From contig NZ_NQKQ01000032.1 of the NCBI RefSeq assembly GCF_002269505.1, positions 1-60,029 on the forward strand: a stretch of DNA of 60,029 bases. Reading direction: 5' to 3'. Below, piece by piece: positions 42,065 through 50,637 of this stretch (within the stretch, counting starts at the first letter, position 1; the number at the start of each line of letters is the position of its first letter). The stretch comes from Pseudomonas fragi (lineage in GTDB: Bacteria; Pseudomonadota; Gammaproteobacteria; Pseudomonadales; Pseudomonadaceae). The notes under the pieces are model-generated. The model ran no database searches. It saw nothing but the letters and a program-made list of their open reading frames with translations, and had not been told where the DNA came from. The position numbers and the translations under genes were made by a program.

Positions 42065-43354
42065 TCAGGCATTGGCCGCTACCGTCGTACGCAACTGATG
42101 CTTGTCGCCACGGAACAACACCACGGTGGCGATCAGACCCATTACCGCCGCGCCGGTCAGCCACAGGCCGGGGGCGGCCTTGTTGTCCAGAGCGTGGATC
42201 AGATAAGTACAGGCTGCCGGGGTGAAGCCACCGAACGTTGCGGTCGCCAGGCTATAAGCCAGGGAGAACCCGGTGGTGCGTACCTCAACGGGCATGATTT
42301 CGGTCAGGGCAACTACCATCGCACCGTTATACGAGCCATACAGGAACGATAGCCACAGCTCGACAATCAGCAGATGGCTGAAGCTCGGGTTGGCGACCAG
42401 CCAGGACAATGCCGGGTAAGCGGTCAGGATCGCCAGGATGGTAGCTCCCAGCAGCAGTGGTTTGCGTCCGATCTTGTCCGACAGCGAGCCCATGACCGGC
42501 AGCCAGAAGAAGTTCGACAGGCCGATGCAGACGGTCACCAGCAGCGCATCGAAATCCGACAGGTGCAGCTCTGCCTTGCCGAAGGTTGGGGTATAGGCGG
42601 TGATCAGATAGAACGACACGGTGGTCATCACCACCAGCGCCATGCCACCCAGTACCAGGCTAAAGTTCTGGCTGACCGAGCGAAGGATTTCACGCAGGGT
42701 AGGGTGATGCTTGCGGGCTTCGAATTCAGGGGTTTCTTCCATCGAGCGGCGGATTACAAAAATCACCGGCACGATCATGCAACCCAGCAGAAATGGAATG
42801 CGCCAGCCCCACTCACCCATTTCTTCGGGGCTTAGCCAATGGTTAAGGCCAACCCCCAGCAAACCGGCGAACACCACGGCAGCCTGCTGGCTGGCCGATT
42901 GCCAGCTGACGAAAAAGCCTTTGCGCCCCGGCGTGGCGATTTCCGCCAGGTACACCGACACGCCGCCCAGTTCCACGCCCGCCGAGAAGCCTTGTAGCAA
43001 TCGGCCGAGCAACACCAGCAGGGGCGCGGCAACACCCAGCGTGGCGTAGCCCGGCACGCAGGCGATCAGCACGGTGCCCATGGCCATCAGGGCCAGGGTA
43101 ATGATCAGACCTTTGCGGCGGCCATGCCGGTCGATATAGGCGCCGAGAAAAATTGCACCCAGCGGGCGCGCAAGAAAACCGGCACCAAAGGTGGCCAGGG
43201 CAAGCATCAGTGAGGCAAAAGCGCTATCGCTTGGGAAGAAGGTTTTGGCAATGGCCGTGGCGTAGAAGCCAAAGACCATAAAATCGAACATCTCTAGGAA
43301 GTTACCGCTGACAACGCGAAAAATCGCCTTGCCTTTGCCCGTACTGGAGGCCAT
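42065..43354 (-). CDS. MFS transporter, metabolite:proton symporter (citrate-type)
   Basis: A 429-residue major facilitator protein with about 12 membrane segments. The cytoplasmic loop between helices 2 and 3 carries the MFS motif GAYIDRHGRRKGLII, and the matching loop in the second half is GSLSDKIGRKPLLLG. The sequence FDFMVFGFYATAIAKTFFPS and the C-terminal half (TEIMPVEVRTTGFSLAYSLA, FGGFTPAACTYLI) are those of the metabolite:H+ symporter family, whose characterised members move citrate and related tricarboxylates. The exact substrate is not readable. Single-gene transcript. Confidence 0.88.
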   Translation of the reverse strand: MASSTGKGKAIFRVVSGNFLEMFDFMVFGFYATAIAKTFFPSDSAFASLMLALATFGAGFLARPLGAIFLGAYIDRHGRRKGLIITLALMAMGTVLIACVPGYATLGVAAPLLVLLGRLLQGFSAGVELGGVSVYLAEIATPGRKGFFVSWQSASQQAAVVFAGLLGVGLNHWLSPEEMGEWGWRIPFLLGCMIVPVIFVIRRSMEETPEFEARKHHPTLREILRSVSQNFSLVLGGMALVVMTTVSFYLITAYTPTFGKAELHLSDFDALLVTVCIGLSNFFWLPVMGSLSDKIGRKPLLLGATILAILTAYPALSWLVANPSFSHLLIVELWLSFLYGSYNGAMVVALTEIMPVEVRTTGFSLAYSLATATFGGFTPAACTYLIHALDNKAAPGLWLTGAAVMGLIATVVLFRGDKHQLRTTVAANA

Positions 43355-43509
43355 CAGAAATCACCCGCTATTATCTGTTTTTATGCGTAATCCGTGTTTT
43401 TACTCGTCCACACTGCAAGGCCATGGCCTGCGCCATCGTGCAAAACAGTTTTGTAACCATATGTGTAACAAAGTATGTAGGCAACATTTGTTGCCGCTAC
43501 ACGGACGGG

Positions 43510-44073
43510 CTAAGGCCTTTGCGCAAGCAAGTTCTGGCGCAGTTTGTCGGGCAGGCCTTCAGGGCCGAGCCAGATGCCCAGATAGACCTTGGCCAGTTGG
43601 TGATCGGCGCTGGTGAAAATAACCCTGCCATTACGTTCGAGGTTCAGTCCGCGTTGCGGGTTGTAGTTCAGGGCATAGCGATCGCCGCGTTTGATGTCGC
43701 CGAAGCTGGCTTGCAGCTGTGTCAGTGGGGCATTCAGGCGGGCCAGGGTGTCTGCGGATTGCTGACGCTTGAGGATGGTGGCAGAGGCCCGGGTGATATC
43801 GCTGTGCTCCAGGTCACGCAGGTAGAACAGCTCAAGGCGAAGGTCGCGCTGTTCGTCAAAGGCCTGTTGCGGTTTGATGCCGGGCTGGGTGAAAAGGGCT
43901 GCGGCATAGATATCGGCCCAGAGGTAGGTCAGTACGATCTGGCCTTTACGCTCCATGGGGGTTGTGCCGACTTGTGTCAGGGCGGGGAAGTTGGCTTCCT
44001 TTAAGCGTGCAGCCTCGTCTGCCAGGCTGGCGGCGCTGTAGAGCAGCAACAATACGATCAACAACTGGCGCAT
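43510..44073 (-). CDS. Chalcone-isomerase-like exported protein
   Basis: This 187-residue protein has signal peptide MRQLLIVLLLLYSAASLA (cut before DEAARLKE), so it is periplasmic. The mature part matches the bacterial chalcone isomerase-like pattern: ERKGQIVLTYLWADIYAAALF, LRLELFYLRDLEHSDI, and a C-terminal LAKVYLGIWLGPEGLPDKLR. The bacterial members have no proven isomerase activity; function unknown. The start at 44073 is preferred over 44169 because it begins the signal peptide directly. Confidence 0.85.
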   Translation of the reverse strand: MRQLLIVLLLLYSAASLADEAARLKEANFPALTQVGTTPMERKGQIVLTYLWADIYAAALFTQPGIKPQQAFDEQRDLRLELFYLRDLEHSDITRASATILKRQQSADTLARLNAPLTQLQASFGDIKRGDRYALNYNPQRGLNLERNGRVIFTSADHQLAKVYLGIWLGPEGLPDKLRQNLLAQRP

Positions 44074-44111
44074 GGTGGGTGGGCTCTGATCGATGGATTT
44101 TATCGCCGGAC

Positions 44112-44200
44112 TGTAGTCGCTGCCGAAGGCTGCGAAGGGTTGCGGAGCAACCCGTTTTACTGAAAACACCGCGGCTCCCCCAGTCGCGGCAGCGACTACA
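44112..44200. repeat. Long intergenic palindrome (TGTAGTCGCTG family)
   Basis: Arms TGTAGTCGCTGCCGA and TCGCGGCAGCGACTACA; the centre contains GGGTTGCGGAGCAACCCG. It is closest to the copy at 41970-42062. It lies upstream of the chalcone-isomerase-like gene, between divergent transcripts. Confidence 0.88.
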
Positions 44201-44391
44201 TCGGAGAGTGAAGCTCAATCGCCGATGTAGTGAACACAAAAATAGCCAACGACCAGACCAAGGGTTAATGTTCGCGGCGTTCAGGCTTCTATAGACTGTG
44301 CCCCACGTTTTGATCCTTCATGGCGCTGGCCGCGACATGATTTAGCCGTAGGTGCCCAAAGCGGTGCCACGGCCTGTTCTGAGGAGTACGC

Positions 44392-45786
44392 ATGGCTGTC
44401 TACAACTACGACGTAGTGGTACTGGGTTCCGGCCCGGCAGGAGAAGGTGCGGCAATGAACGCCGCAAAAGCAGGGCGCAAGGTCGCGATGGTCGACAGCC
44501 GGCGTCAGGTCGGTGGCAACTGCACGCACTTGGGCACCATCCCGTCCAAAGCCCTGCGTCACTCGGTTCGCCAGATCATGCAGTTCAACACCAATCCGAT
44601 GTTCCGGGCCATTGGTGAGCCACGCTGGTTCTCGTTCCCGGACGTGCTCAAGAGCGCCGAGAAAGTCATCTCCAAGCAGGTTGCCTCGCGTACCGGCTAC
44701 TATGCCCGCAACCGCGTAGACCTGTTCTTCGGCACCGGCAGCTTCACCGACGAGCAAACCATCGAAGTGGTCTGCGCCAATGGCGTGGTTGAAACCCTGA
44801 TGGCCAAGCAAATCATCGTGGCCACCGGCTCGCGCCCTTATCGCCCGGCCGATATCGATTTCAGCCACTCGCGTATCTACGATAGCGATACCATCCTCAG
44901 CCTGGGCCACACTCCGCGCAAGCTGATCGTGTATGGCGCGGGCGTGATCGGTTGCGAATATGCATCGATCTTCAGCGGCCTGGGGGTATTGGTCGAGCTG
45001 GTGGACAACCGCGAGCAACTGCTGAGCTTCCTCGACTCCGAGATCTCGCAGGCGCTGAGTTACCACTTCAGCAACAACAACATCACCGTGCGCCACAACG
45101 AAGAGTACGAGCGGGTTGAAGGCGTCGAAAACGGCGTGATCCTGCATCTGAAATCGGGCAAGAAGATCAAGGCCGACGCCTTGCTCTGGTGCAATGGCCG
45201 TACCGGCAACACCGATCTGCTGGGTCTGGAAAACATTGGCATCAAGGCCAATGGCCGTGGTCAGATCACGGTTGATGAAAACTATCGCACCACCGTGCCG
45301 AACATTTACGCCGCCGGCGATGTGATTGGCTGGCCAAGCCTGGCCAGTGCCGCCCACGACCAGGGTCGTTCGGCTGCTGGCAGCATTGTTGATAACGGCA
45401 GCTGGCGCTTCGTCAATGACGTGCCGACCGGCATCTACACCATTCCCGAGATCAGCTCGATCGGCAAGAACGAGCAGGAGCTGACCCAGGCCAAGGTGCC
45501 GTATGAAGTAGGCAAGGCCTTCTTCAAGAGCATGGCGCGTGCGCAGATTGCCGGCGAGCCCCAGGGCATGCTGAAAATCCTGTTCCACCGTGAAACCCTC
45601 GAAGTGCTGGGCGTTCACTGCTTCGGTTATCAGGCATCAGAGATCGTGCACATCGGTCAGGCGATCATGAACCAGCCGGGTGAACTCAATACCCTGAAGT
45701 ACTTCGTCAACACCACGTTCAACTACCCGACCATGGCTGAAGCCTATCGGGTAGCTGCTTACGATGGCCTAAACCGGCTTTTTTGA
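44392..45786 (+). CDS. sthA: Soluble pyridine nucleotide transhydrogenase
   Basis: This 464-residue FAD flavoprotein passes hydride between NADPH and NAD+ in the cytoplasm. FAD site: VVVLGSGPAGEGAAMNAAKA. The redox-disulfide site of related dehydrogenases is reduced to GGNCTHLGTIPSK (only one cysteine), typical of this transhydrogenase. NAD(P) site: LIVYGAGVIGCEYASIFSGL. A second FAD contact is NIYAAGDVIGWPSLASAA. The length equals that of the known P. aeruginosa and P. fluorescens enzymes. GAGGAGTACGC precedes the start. Confidence 0.96.
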   Translation: MAVYNYDVVVLGSGPAGEGAAMNAAKAGRKVAMVDSRRQVGGNCTHLGTIPSKALRHSVRQIMQFNTNPMFRAIGEPRWFSFPDVLKSAEKVISKQVASRTGYYARNRVDLFFGTGSFTDEQTIEVVCANGVVETLMAKQIIVATGSRPYRPADIDFSHSRIYDSDTILSLGHTPRKLIVYGAGVIGCEYASIFSGLGVLVELVDNREQLLSFLDSEISQALSYHFSNNNITVRHNEEYERVEGVENGVILHLKSGKKIKADALLWCNGRTGNTDLLGLENIGIKANGRGQITVDENYRTTVPNIYAAGDVIGWPSLASAAHDQGRSAAGSIVDNGSWRFVNDVPTGIYTIPEISSIGKNEQELTQAKVPYEVGKAFFKSMARAQIAGEPQGMLKILFHRETLEVLGVHCFGYQASEIVHIGQAIMNQPGELNTLKYFVNTTFNYPTMAEAYRVAAYDGLNRLF

Positions 45787-45828
45787 GCGGCTCCGGCCGG
45801 TGGCCTGAGCCGGCCGGGGAGACCGATT

Positions 45829-46551
45829 TCAGCCATTCCCGAGGGTGGCAGTGGCCAAACCGGGAAAGTCTGTAATCAGGCTATCTACGCCGAAATCAGC
45901 GAGCCTGCGCATCAGCGCAGGTTCGTTGACTGTCCATACCGACACATGCAAACCCTGACGCTGGGCCTTCTCCAGGCGCTCAGGCGTGCACAGTGTCCAG
46001 TTCAATGCCAGCATCTCGCAGCCATAACTCTGGGCGACCTTGATCGGGTCGAGCCAGGCGTATTCGGCCACCAGCCCCCGTGACAGGTCTGGCGTCAACT
46101 CCAGCGCAGCCTTGAGCACTTCACGCGAGCTCGACGTGACCGTGACCTTGTCCATCAGCCCATGACGTACCGCCATCTCGCGAATTGCCAGTACGGTGGT
46201 TGCTGCGCGGGTGCGTGAGGCACTTTTGACTTCCAGTTGCCAGTGCTCGAAATCACACTTTTCAAACAGCTCTTCAAGGCGCGGGATCGGGCACGGCTGC
46301 ATCCAGCCCGGGCCGCCCTTGCGTGCGTCGTAGGTCACCAGGTCGGCAGCAGTGTGCTCGATGACCTTGCCGCGCCGGTCGGTGGTGCGCTTGAGAGTCG
46401 GGTCGTGGATGACCATCAACTCGCTGTCTTTGGACAGGTGCAGGTCGAGTTCGCAGCGACGTACGCCGTGCTTGAGGCATTGCTCAAAGCTGGCAAGGGT
46501 ATTTTCCGGTGCTTCGCCTTTGGCGCCGCGATGGCCATAAATCAGGGTCAC
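45829..46551 (-). CDS. Glycerophosphodiester phosphodiesterase
   Basis: A 240-residue single GDPD domain without signal peptide, hence cytoplasmic (UgpQ type). It hydrolyses glycerophosphodiesters to glycerol-3-phosphate and an alcohol. The catalytic region YGHRGAKGEAPENTLASF has the histidine and the HRG/ENT pair; ELDLHLSKDSELMVIHDPTL carries the metal-binding glutamate/aspartate and second histidine. It lies 36 bases downstream of the PilZ gene on the same strand and is probably co-transcribed with it. Confidence 0.93.
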   Translation of the reverse strand: MTLIYGHRGAKGEAPENTLASFEQCLKHGVRRCELDLHLSKDSELMVIHDPTLKRTTDRRGKVIEHTAADLVTYDARKGGPGWMQPCPIPRLEELFEKCDFEHWQLEVKSASRTRAATTVLAIREMAVRHGLMDKVTVTSSSREVLKAALELTPDLSRGLVAEYAWLDPIKVAQSYGCEMLALNWTLCTPERLEKAQRQGLHVSVWTVNEPALMRRLADFGVDSLITDFPGLATATLGNG

Positions 46552-46587
46552 ATTTGCTCCTTGTACAGAGTGATCACGGCCCGGTGC

Positions 46588-47172
46588 TTACTCGGGCGCG
46601 GATGTTTGTTGTTCGCGGGCCAGACGGCGCGCCTGAGCCTGTTTTTGCAAAATGTAGCGCGCCAGCAACTGGCGCTGGGTATCGGTCAGGGATTCAAATT
46701 CGGTGTTGATGCGGTAGCCGTCAGCGTGCGCCTGGCAATCGACCACGCGGGCACGCAGCAACAGGCCCAGGGCCTGGGGCATCAATACCAGCTTGACTGA
46801 AAGGTGGCTGCCCGCCGGGCAAGGCTGCGGGTGATGAAACTCGATGCCGCCTTCGGACAGCACGACCGGCTGCAGCTCACCGATCTGGCCCAGCACCGTT
46901 TGCGCAACGATCTGGCTCAGCAGTTCGACCCGTTTGTTCAGGGTTTTCAGATAGCTGGAAAGGGTGCGGTCGCGTTCGCTGATCTGGCGCAGCAAGTGCT
47001 GGGACTCGAATTCGCTCAGGTGCAGTTCACTGAGCAAATTGAACAGCGGCGACGCATCCTGCAACACTTCATTGCTCGCGGCTTCGGCGGCTGCCAGCGG
47101 GGTTATTTCCAGTGCGATCATATCCTCGATACGGTAGTATTCGCGGCGATCTGCTTCATCTAATGTCGACAT
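46588..47172 (-). CDS. PilZ domain protein
   Basis: A 194-residue protein. The C-terminal about 100 residues form a PilZ-type beta barrel: GGIEFHHPQPCPAGSHLSVK, LLLRARVVDCQAHADGYRIN, FESLTDTQRQLLARYILQKQ. The N-terminal YYRIED may hold part of a c-di-GMP loop, but the classical RxxxR and DxSxxG motifs are not complete, so binding of c-di-GMP is uncertain. A helical middle region (about 45-100) precedes the barrel. Divergent from lolC. Confidence 0.8.
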   Translation of the reverse strand: MSTLDEADRREYYRIEDMIALEITPLAAAEAASNEVLQDASPLFNLLSELHLSEFESQHLLRQISERDRTLSSYLKTLNKRVELLSQIVAQTVLGQIGELQPVVLSEGGIEFHHPQPCPAGSHLSVKLVLMPQALGLLLRARVVDCQAHADGYRINTEFESLTDTQRQLLARYILQKQAQARRLAREQQTSAPE

Positions 47173-47266
47173 GGCGAACCCATGATGGCGGCTGTGGTCT
47201 GAGTGTAAAGCTGCTTATCAGGCCCCGCCACAAGGACGTCTTCTTTTCCCTCGAACAAGCCCCGAC

Positions 47267-48517
47267 ATGTTCAGACCTCTCTCGTTATTTATTGGCACGC
47301 GTTATACCCGTGCAAAGCGTCGCAATCATTTTGTGTCGTTTATTTCCCTGACTTCGATGATCGGGCTCGCCCTTGGCGTGGTCGTGATGATTGTCGTGCT
47401 GTCGGTCATGAACGGTTTCGATCATGAGATGCGCACCCGCGTGCTGGGCATGGTGCCTCACGCGACCATCGTCGGCGATCAACCGATCAGCGACTGGCAA
47501 AGTCTGGCCGCGAAGGTCAAGCAAAACCCCAAGGTCGAGGCGGTAGCCCCCTTTACCCAGATGCAGGGCTTGCTGACCAATGACGGCAATGTGCAGAAAG
47601 TCCTGCTCAATGCCATCGATCCGGCGCAGGAGCGCAATGTCTCGATCATTGACCAGTTTATGCAGCAGGGCCAGCTCGACGCGCTGACCCCGGGCAGCTT
47701 CGGCATCATCATCGGTGACAAGGCCGCGAAAAAACTCGGTGTGGGCGTTGGCGACAAGCTGACCTTCGTTGCGCCGGAAGTCACGGTGACACCAGCCGGC
47801 ATGTTCCCGCGCATGAAGCGTTTTACCGTGCAGGGCATATTTCATGTCGGTGCCGGTGAGATCGACGGCTATCTGGGCATCACCAACCTGCAGGACCTGG
47901 CGCGCTTGCAGCGCTGGAAACCTGATCAGGTACAGGGCCTGCGGCTGAAGTTCGATGACCTGTTCGAGGCGCCGCGCACTGCCTGGGAAATCGCCCAGCA
48001 GTTGGGCGAGAGCCAGTATTACGCCCGTGACTGGACTCGCACCCACGGCAACCTGTACCAGGCCATCCGCATGGAAAAAGCCATGATCGGTCTGCTGTTG
48101 CTGCTGATTGTTGCCGTAGCCGCGTTCAACATCATTTCCACGCTGGTCATGGTGGTCAATGACAAGAAGGGCGATATCGCTATCCTGCGTACCCTGGGGG
48201 CGACGCCGGGCACCATCATGGCCACCTTTATGGTGCAGGGCACCGTCATTGGTGTGGTGGGTACGGCCATCGGCGCGGTGGTCGGGATGATTGCCGCGCT
48301 CAATGTCAGCGCTGCGATCTCGGCCCTTGAGGGCCTGATCGGGCACAAGTTTCTCAATGCCGACGTGTATTTCATCGACTACCTGCCCTCGCAATTGCAG
48401 GCGCAAGACGTGTTGATGGTATGCGGTGCGGCATTGCTTCTGAGTTTCCTCGCGACCTTGTACCCGGCCTGGCGTGCTGCGCGCACCCAGCCTGCGCAGG
48501 CGCTTCGTTATGAGTGA
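47267..48517 (+). CDS. lolC: Lipoprotein-releasing ABC transporter permease LolC
   Basis: A 416-residue inner-membrane permease of the LolCDE complex that extracts outer-membrane lipoproteins for LolA. The N-terminus, FRPLSLFIGTRYTRAKRRNH, leads into membrane helix 1 (SMIGLALGVVVMIVVLSVMN), then a periplasmic domain (about 50-260), and three C-terminal helices (about 270-400, including MIGLLLLLIVAVAAFNIIST). Overlaps lolD by 8 bases. The start at 47267 aligns exactly with the start of the paralogue at 49272. Confidence 0.93.
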   Translation: MFRPLSLFIGTRYTRAKRRNHFVSFISLTSMIGLALGVVVMIVVLSVMNGFDHEMRTRVLGMVPHATIVGDQPISDWQSLAAKVKQNPKVEAVAPFTQMQGLLTNDGNVQKVLLNAIDPAQERNVSIIDQFMQQGQLDALTPGSFGIIIGDKAAKKLGVGVGDKLTFVAPEVTVTPAGMFPRMKRFTVQGIFHVGAGEIDGYLGITNLQDLARLQRWKPDQVQGLRLKFDDLFEAPRTAWEIAQQLGESQYYARDWTRTHGNLYQAIRMEKAMIGLLLLLIVAVAAFNIISTLVMVVNDKKGDIAILRTLGATPGTIMATFMVQGTVIGVVGTAIGAVVGMIAALNVSAAISALEGLIGHKFLNADVYFIDYLPSQLQAQDVLMVCGAALLLSFLATLYPAWRAARTQPAQALRYE

Positions 48518-49208
48518 GTTGGGCATGAAAGAACAAGCAGTGTTGAGTTGCCGCGACCTGGGCAAGTCCTACGAGGAAGGCCCGGAATCTGTGGTTGTCC
48601 TGTCGGGCCTGCAGCTTGAGCTGCACCCCGGTGAGCGGGTAGCGATCGTCGGGACTTCGGGTTCGGGTAAAAGTACGTTGCTCAATATGCTCGGCGGCCT
48701 CGATACCCCGACCACCGGCAGTGTCTGGCTGGCCGGTGAAGAACTGTCGGCGCTGGGTGAAAAGGCCCGCGGCCTGTTGCGCAACCGCTCATTGGGTTTC
48801 GTCTACCAGTTTCACCATCTGTTGCCCGAGTTCACCGCACTGGAAAACGTTTGCATGCCGTTGCTGATCGGCAAGACCGCAATCCCTGAAGCCCGTGAGC
48901 GGGCCACGGCCCTGCTGACGCGGGTGGGCCTGGGTCATCGCCTGGAGCACAAGCCGGCCGAGCTGTCGGGTGGTGAACGCCAGCGTGTGGCGATTGCCCG
49001 GGCGCTGGTCAACAAACCAGGGCTGGTGATGCTCGATGAGCCCACCGGCAACCTCGACTCGCACACGGCCCAGGGCATTCAGGATTTGATGCTGGAGCTC
49101 AGCACGTCAATGCGCACGGCGTTCCTGGTGGTGACCCACGACATGAACCTGGCTCGCCAGATGGATCGCGTGTTGCACCTTCAGGAAGGTCGCCTGACCA
49201 CGATCTGA
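48510..49208 (+). CDS. lolD: Lipoprotein-releasing ABC transporter ATPase LolD
   Basis: A 232-residue ATPase of LolCDE. Walker A GTSGSGKSTLLNML, Q-loop VYQFHHLLPEF (contains the LolD-typical FHHLLPEFTALEN), signature LSGGERQRVAIARAL, Walker B LVMLDEPTGNLD, and switch histidine VTHDMNLA. The ATG at 48510 lies within the end of lolC, so the two are translationally coupled; a second ATG (48525, MKEQAVLS) is possible. Confidence 0.95.
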   Translation: MSELGMKEQAVLSCRDLGKSYEEGPESVVVLSGLQLELHPGERVAIVGTSGSGKSTLLNMLGGLDTPTTGSVWLAGEELSALGEKARGLLRNRSLGFVYQFHHLLPEFTALENVCMPLLIGKTAIPEARERATALLTRVGLGHRLEHKPAELSGGERQRVAIARALVNKPGLVMLDEPTGNLDSHTAQGIQDLMLELSTSMRTAFLVVTHDMNLARQMDRVLHLQEGRLTTI

Positions 49209-49217
49209 TCGGCCAGC

Positions 49218-49245
49218 ACCTGACGCCTGCAAGCGGGCGTCAGGT
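49218..49245 (+). terminator. Hairpin between lolD and lolE
   Basis: A perfect 10-base stem ACCTGACGCC / GGCGTCAGGT with loop TGCAAGCG is followed by CTTCAATTTTTA. It looks like a weak rho-independent terminator or attenuator inside the lol operon, 26 bases before lolE. Confidence 0.65.
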
Positions 49246-49271
49246 CTTCAATTTTTATACGGTGCCCGCGA

Positions 49272-50516
49272 ATGTTCAGACCGTTATCGATTTTTATCGG
49301 CACGCGCTATACCCGCGCCAAGCGCCGCAATCGTTTTGTTTCGTTTATCTCCATGACTTCGATGATCGGCCTCGCCCTGGGCGTGCTGGCGATGATCGTG
49401 GTGTTGTCGGTGATGAATGGTTTCCAGCGTGAAATGAGTAACCGCATACTCGGCATGGTGCCTCACGCGACCATCGTTGGCGTCAAGCCGATCGATGACT
49501 GGCGCCCGGTGGCTGAGGCGGCGATGAAAAACCCCGAAGTCACGGCAGCCGTACCGTTTACCGAGCTGGACGGCATGCTGTCCTATAAAGGTTCGATGCA
49601 GCCGATCCAGATCAGCGGTATTGATCCGGAGCAGGAAGGCAAGGTCTCGATCGTGACCCAACATATTGTGCAGGGCAGCCTGCAGGACCTTAAGCCCGAC
49701 GAGTATGGCGTGGTGTTGGGCGATATTGTCGCGCGGCGTTTCCGGTTGGGTGTGGGTGACAAGATTACCCTGATCGTGCCCGAGGCCAGCACTGCCCCGG
49801 GCGGGATTACCCCGCGCCTGCAGCGTTTGAATGTGGTGGGCATCTTCAAGGTCGGGGCCGAGCTGGATGGCACCATGGGCTTGATCCATATGGCCGATGC
49901 GGCCGCCATTCAGCACTGGGAGCCGAACCAGGTACAAAGTGTGCGCCTGGCGGTCAAGGATCTGTACGCGGCGCCGCAGGTTTCGCAGCAGGTAGCTGCC
50001 GGCCTAGGGGAGGCTTACAAGGCTGACGACTGGACCCACACCCAGGGCAGTCTGTTCAGCGCCATGAAAATGGAAAAAACCATGATTGGCTTGTTGCTGC
50101 TGATGATCGTGGCCGTGGCTGCTTTCAATATCATCGCCACGCTGATCATGGTGGTGAACGACAAGGGCGCTGATATCGCGATCTTGCGCACCATTGGTGC
50201 CACGCCGCGCCAGATCATGGCCATCTTTATGGTGCAGGGTACGGTGATCGGCATTGTCGGCACTTTGATCGGCGGCGTGCTGGGCGTGATTGCGGCGCTT
50301 AACGTCAGCGAGCTGGTGGGCTGGATGGAGCGGGTGACCGGGCAGCACATCTTCAGTTCCGATGTGTACTTTGTCAGCAACCTGCCATCAGAGCTGCAGG
50401 GCGGTGATGTGGCATTGATCTGCGGCGCGGGCTTTGTGCTGAGCTTTCTGGCTACGCTGTATCCGGCGTATCGGGCGGCGAAGATTCAGCCGGCCCATGC
50501 GTTGCGCTATTCCTGA
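49272..50516 (+). CDS. lolE: Lipoprotein-releasing ABC transporter permease LolE
   Basis: A 414-residue paralogue of LolC with the same plan: FRPLSIFIGTRYTRAKRRNR, helix 1 (SMIGLALGVLAMIVVLSVMN), a large periplasmic domain, and three C-terminal helices (MIGLLLLMIVAVAAFNIIAT, AIFMVQGTVIGIVGTLIGGV, DVALICGAGFVLSFLATLYP). Pairs with LolC around LolD. The two permeases share long identical stretches near both ends, showing an old tandem duplication. Whether it is functionally LolC or LolE is by order only. Confidence 0.88.
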   Translation: MFRPLSIFIGTRYTRAKRRNRFVSFISMTSMIGLALGVLAMIVVLSVMNGFQREMSNRILGMVPHATIVGVKPIDDWRPVAEAAMKNPEVTAAVPFTELDGMLSYKGSMQPIQISGIDPEQEGKVSIVTQHIVQGSLQDLKPDEYGVVLGDIVARRFRLGVGDKITLIVPEASTAPGGITPRLQRLNVVGIFKVGAELDGTMGLIHMADAAAIQHWEPNQVQSVRLAVKDLYAAPQVSQQVAAGLGEAYKADDWTHTQGSLFSAMKMEKTMIGLLLLMIVAVAAFNIIATLIMVVNDKGADIAILRTIGATPRQIMAIFMVQGTVIGIVGTLIGGVLGVIAALNVSELVGWMERVTGQHIFSSDVYFVSNLPSELQGGDVALICGAGFVLSFLATLYPAYRAAKIQPAHALRYS

Positions 50517-50524
50517 AATCAAGA

Positions 50525-50637
50525 GCCCCCTCACCCTAACCCTCTCCCGGAGGGAGAGGGGACTCAATTGGAGGGTTGCGCAGATCTGCTTTTGCCTTTA
50601 GCTCCCTCTCCCTCCGGGAGAGAGTTGGGGTGAGGGC
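50525..50637. repeat. Intergenic palindrome (CCCTCACCCTAACCCTCTCCC type)
   Basis: Inverted arms GCCCCCTCACCCTAACCCTC and GAGTTGGGGTGAGGGC with nested CTCCCGGAGGGAGAGGGGA hairpins. A widespread gammaproteobacterial intergenic repeat type. The right arm overlaps the end of the sensor kinase gene and encodes its last residues. Confidence 0.9.
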
